From: Pseudomonadota bacterium
GTDB lineage: Bacteria > Pseudomonadota > Alphaproteobacteria > Rhizobiales > Devosiaceae
Length of the DNA: 5,740 bases
Assembly: GCA_023387585.1 (NCBI GenBank)
Contig: JAEWHZ010000341.1
Coordinates: forward strand, 1-5,740
Direction: 5' to 3'
Part shown: positions 5,012-5,740 of the stretch, piece by piece
Numbering within the stretch: position 1 is the stretch's first letter
How the letters are laid out: each line of letters starts with the position of its first letter
The notes under the pieces: model-generated
Database searches by the model: none
What the model was told of the DNA's origin: nothing
The model's input: the letters and a program-made list of their open reading frames with translations, nothing else
Translations under genes and position numbers: made by a program

Positions 5012-5740
5012 TCAGCCGGCCTTCCGGCGCGGGGCGGCGGGGGCGCTTTTCTTCTTCGTCGTCCTGGTCGTCTTCTTCGCGGCGCCGGCGCTCTCGCGCA
5101 GGGCGGCCATGAGGTCGATGATTTTTCCGTCCCCGACCGGCTGTTTCGGCGCGATCTTCCTGCCTTCGAGCTTGGCCTTGACCAGATCGGCGAGCGCCGT
5201 CTCGTAGCGGTCGTCGAATTCCGAGACGTCGAACCGGCCCATCTTGGTGTCGATGATGTGCTCGGCGAGCTCGAGCATCTCGCCCTTGATGGTGATGTCG
5301 GCAATGTCCCTGAAGGCGTCCGCGGCCGAGCGCACCTCGTAATCGAAATTGAGCGTCGTGCCGATCAGCCCGTCATTGTGGGCGCGGACCAGCACCGTGC
5401 GCACGCGCCGGAACAGAACCGCTCGAGCGATGGCCGCCACCTGCCGCTTGCGCATGCCCTCGCGGATCAGCGCGAAGGCTTCATGGGCCGAGCGGTCGGC
5501 GGGGGCGAGGTAATAGGGCTTGTCGAAATAGACATCGTCGATGTCGGCGCAGCCGATGAAGGCGGAGACGGACAGCGTCTTGTCGCTCTCGGGCACGGCG
5601 GCGGCGACTTCCCCGGGGTCGAGCACGACATAGTCGCCCTGACTCAACTCATAGCCCTTGACCTGATCGTCCTTCTCGACCGGCTTGCCGGTGTCGCTAT
5701 CGACGAACAGGCGGCGGACGCGATTGCCGGTGGCGCGGTT
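5012..5740 (-). CDS. ku: Ku DNA end-binding protein (second copy, N-terminus beyond window)
   Basis: Partial Ku gene: 242 residues are visible and the frame stays open to the right edge. A TTG at 5647-5645 could be taken for a start, but the upstream codons continue the Ku fold in phase (NRATGNRV... GKPVEKDDQVKGY), so the true start lies outside. Alignment with the first Ku suggests about 38 residues are missing, giving a full length near 280. The visible Ku core includes the FDKPYYLAP stretch matching FDKPHYLMP of the other copy. The conserved C-terminal segment KIIDLMAALRES (visible residues about 206-217) is followed by a 25-residue basic Lys/Thr/Arg/Pro/Ala tail. In the first Ku the basic stretch comes before that segment, so the two are distinct paralogues. 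Its direct coupling to ligD (2-nt gap) makes it the likely main partner of that ligase. The promoter is not visible. Confidence 0.95.
   Translation of the reverse strand, partial: NRATGNRVRRLFVDSDTGKPVEKDDQVKGYELSQGDYVVLDPGEVAAAVPESDKTLSVSAFIGCADIDDVYFDKPYYLAPADRSAHEAFALIREGMRKRQVAAIARAVLFRRVRTVLVRAHNDGLIGTTLNFDYEVRSAADAFRDIADITIKGEMLELAEHIIDTKMGRFDVSEFDDRYETALADLVKAKLEGRKIAPKQPVGDGKIIDLMAALRESAGAAKKTTRTTKKKSAPAAPRRKAG
5020..5025 (-). promoter_or_regulatory. Likely ribosome binding site for ligD inside the ku end
   Basis: Minus-strand GGAAGG lies within the last codons of the second ku, 10 nt before the ligD ATG. Ribosomes finishing ku (TGA at 5014-5012) would be released right at the ligD start, which fits translational coupling. 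Confidence 0.55.

Noticed and set aside
2859..5207. Very long plus-strand open frame (782 codons) antisense to ligD and the second ku
   Set aside because: It is a GC-rich shadow frame: the minus-strand proteins carry complete catalytic motifs of known families, whereas this translation is Gly/Ala/Asp repetitive with no recognisable domain.
5012..5647. Second Ku as a complete short gene starting at TTG 5647
   Set aside because: The frame continues in phase to the window edge and encodes conserved Ku residues, so the gene is cut by the window rather than truncated in the genome.

Overview
The window reads as chromosomal DNA from a GC-rich alphaproteobacterium of the order Hyphomicrobiales (Rhizobiales), most likely the Mesorhizobium/Phyllobacteriaceae side. 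The reasons are the type of 7Fe ferredoxin, the presence of more than one Ku gene plus a PE-LIG-POL DNA ligase D (typical of rhizobia), and a palindromic intergenic element between two genes that resembles repeats I associate with this group. The genus is inferred from sequence character, not from a search.

Layout from left to right. Positions 1-156 are the 3' flank of a leftward gene and hold a clear intrinsic terminator at the left edge. Positions 157-495 (minus) encode a 7Fe ferredoxin, fdxA. Positions 496-733 are a GC-rich divergent intergenic region with small hairpins, a direct repeat, a weak stress-sigma-like site and the ku ribosome binding site. Positions 734-1543 (plus) encode a complete Ku protein. 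Positions 1544-1720 are intergenic and are mostly filled by a 106-bp imperfect palindromic repeat. Positions 1721-2464 (plus) encode a protein with a NYN nuclease-like domain and a C-terminal OST-HTH/LOTUS domain. Positions 2469-5009 (minus) encode DNA ligase D. Positions 5012-5740 (minus) encode a second, different Ku whose N-terminus lies beyond the right edge.

The core is a bacterial non-homologous end-joining (NHEJ) locus. Ku binds double-strand break ends. LigD then trims 3' ends (phosphoesterase), fills gaps (polymerase) and seals (ATP-dependent ligase). The second ku and ligD form a tight leftward operon (2-nt spacing). The first ku lies on the opposite strand, pointing towards ligD, and the NYN gene sits between the two arms, ending 4 bp from the ligD stop. 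The two Ku proteins have clearly different C-terminal tails, which suggests different roles or a heterodimer. The NYN-OST-HTH protein, a putative RNA-directed nuclease enclosed by repair genes, is the least understood part of the window. The ferredoxin is probably an unrelated neighbour. No CRISPR array, tRNA, rRNA, transposase or integrase was seen.
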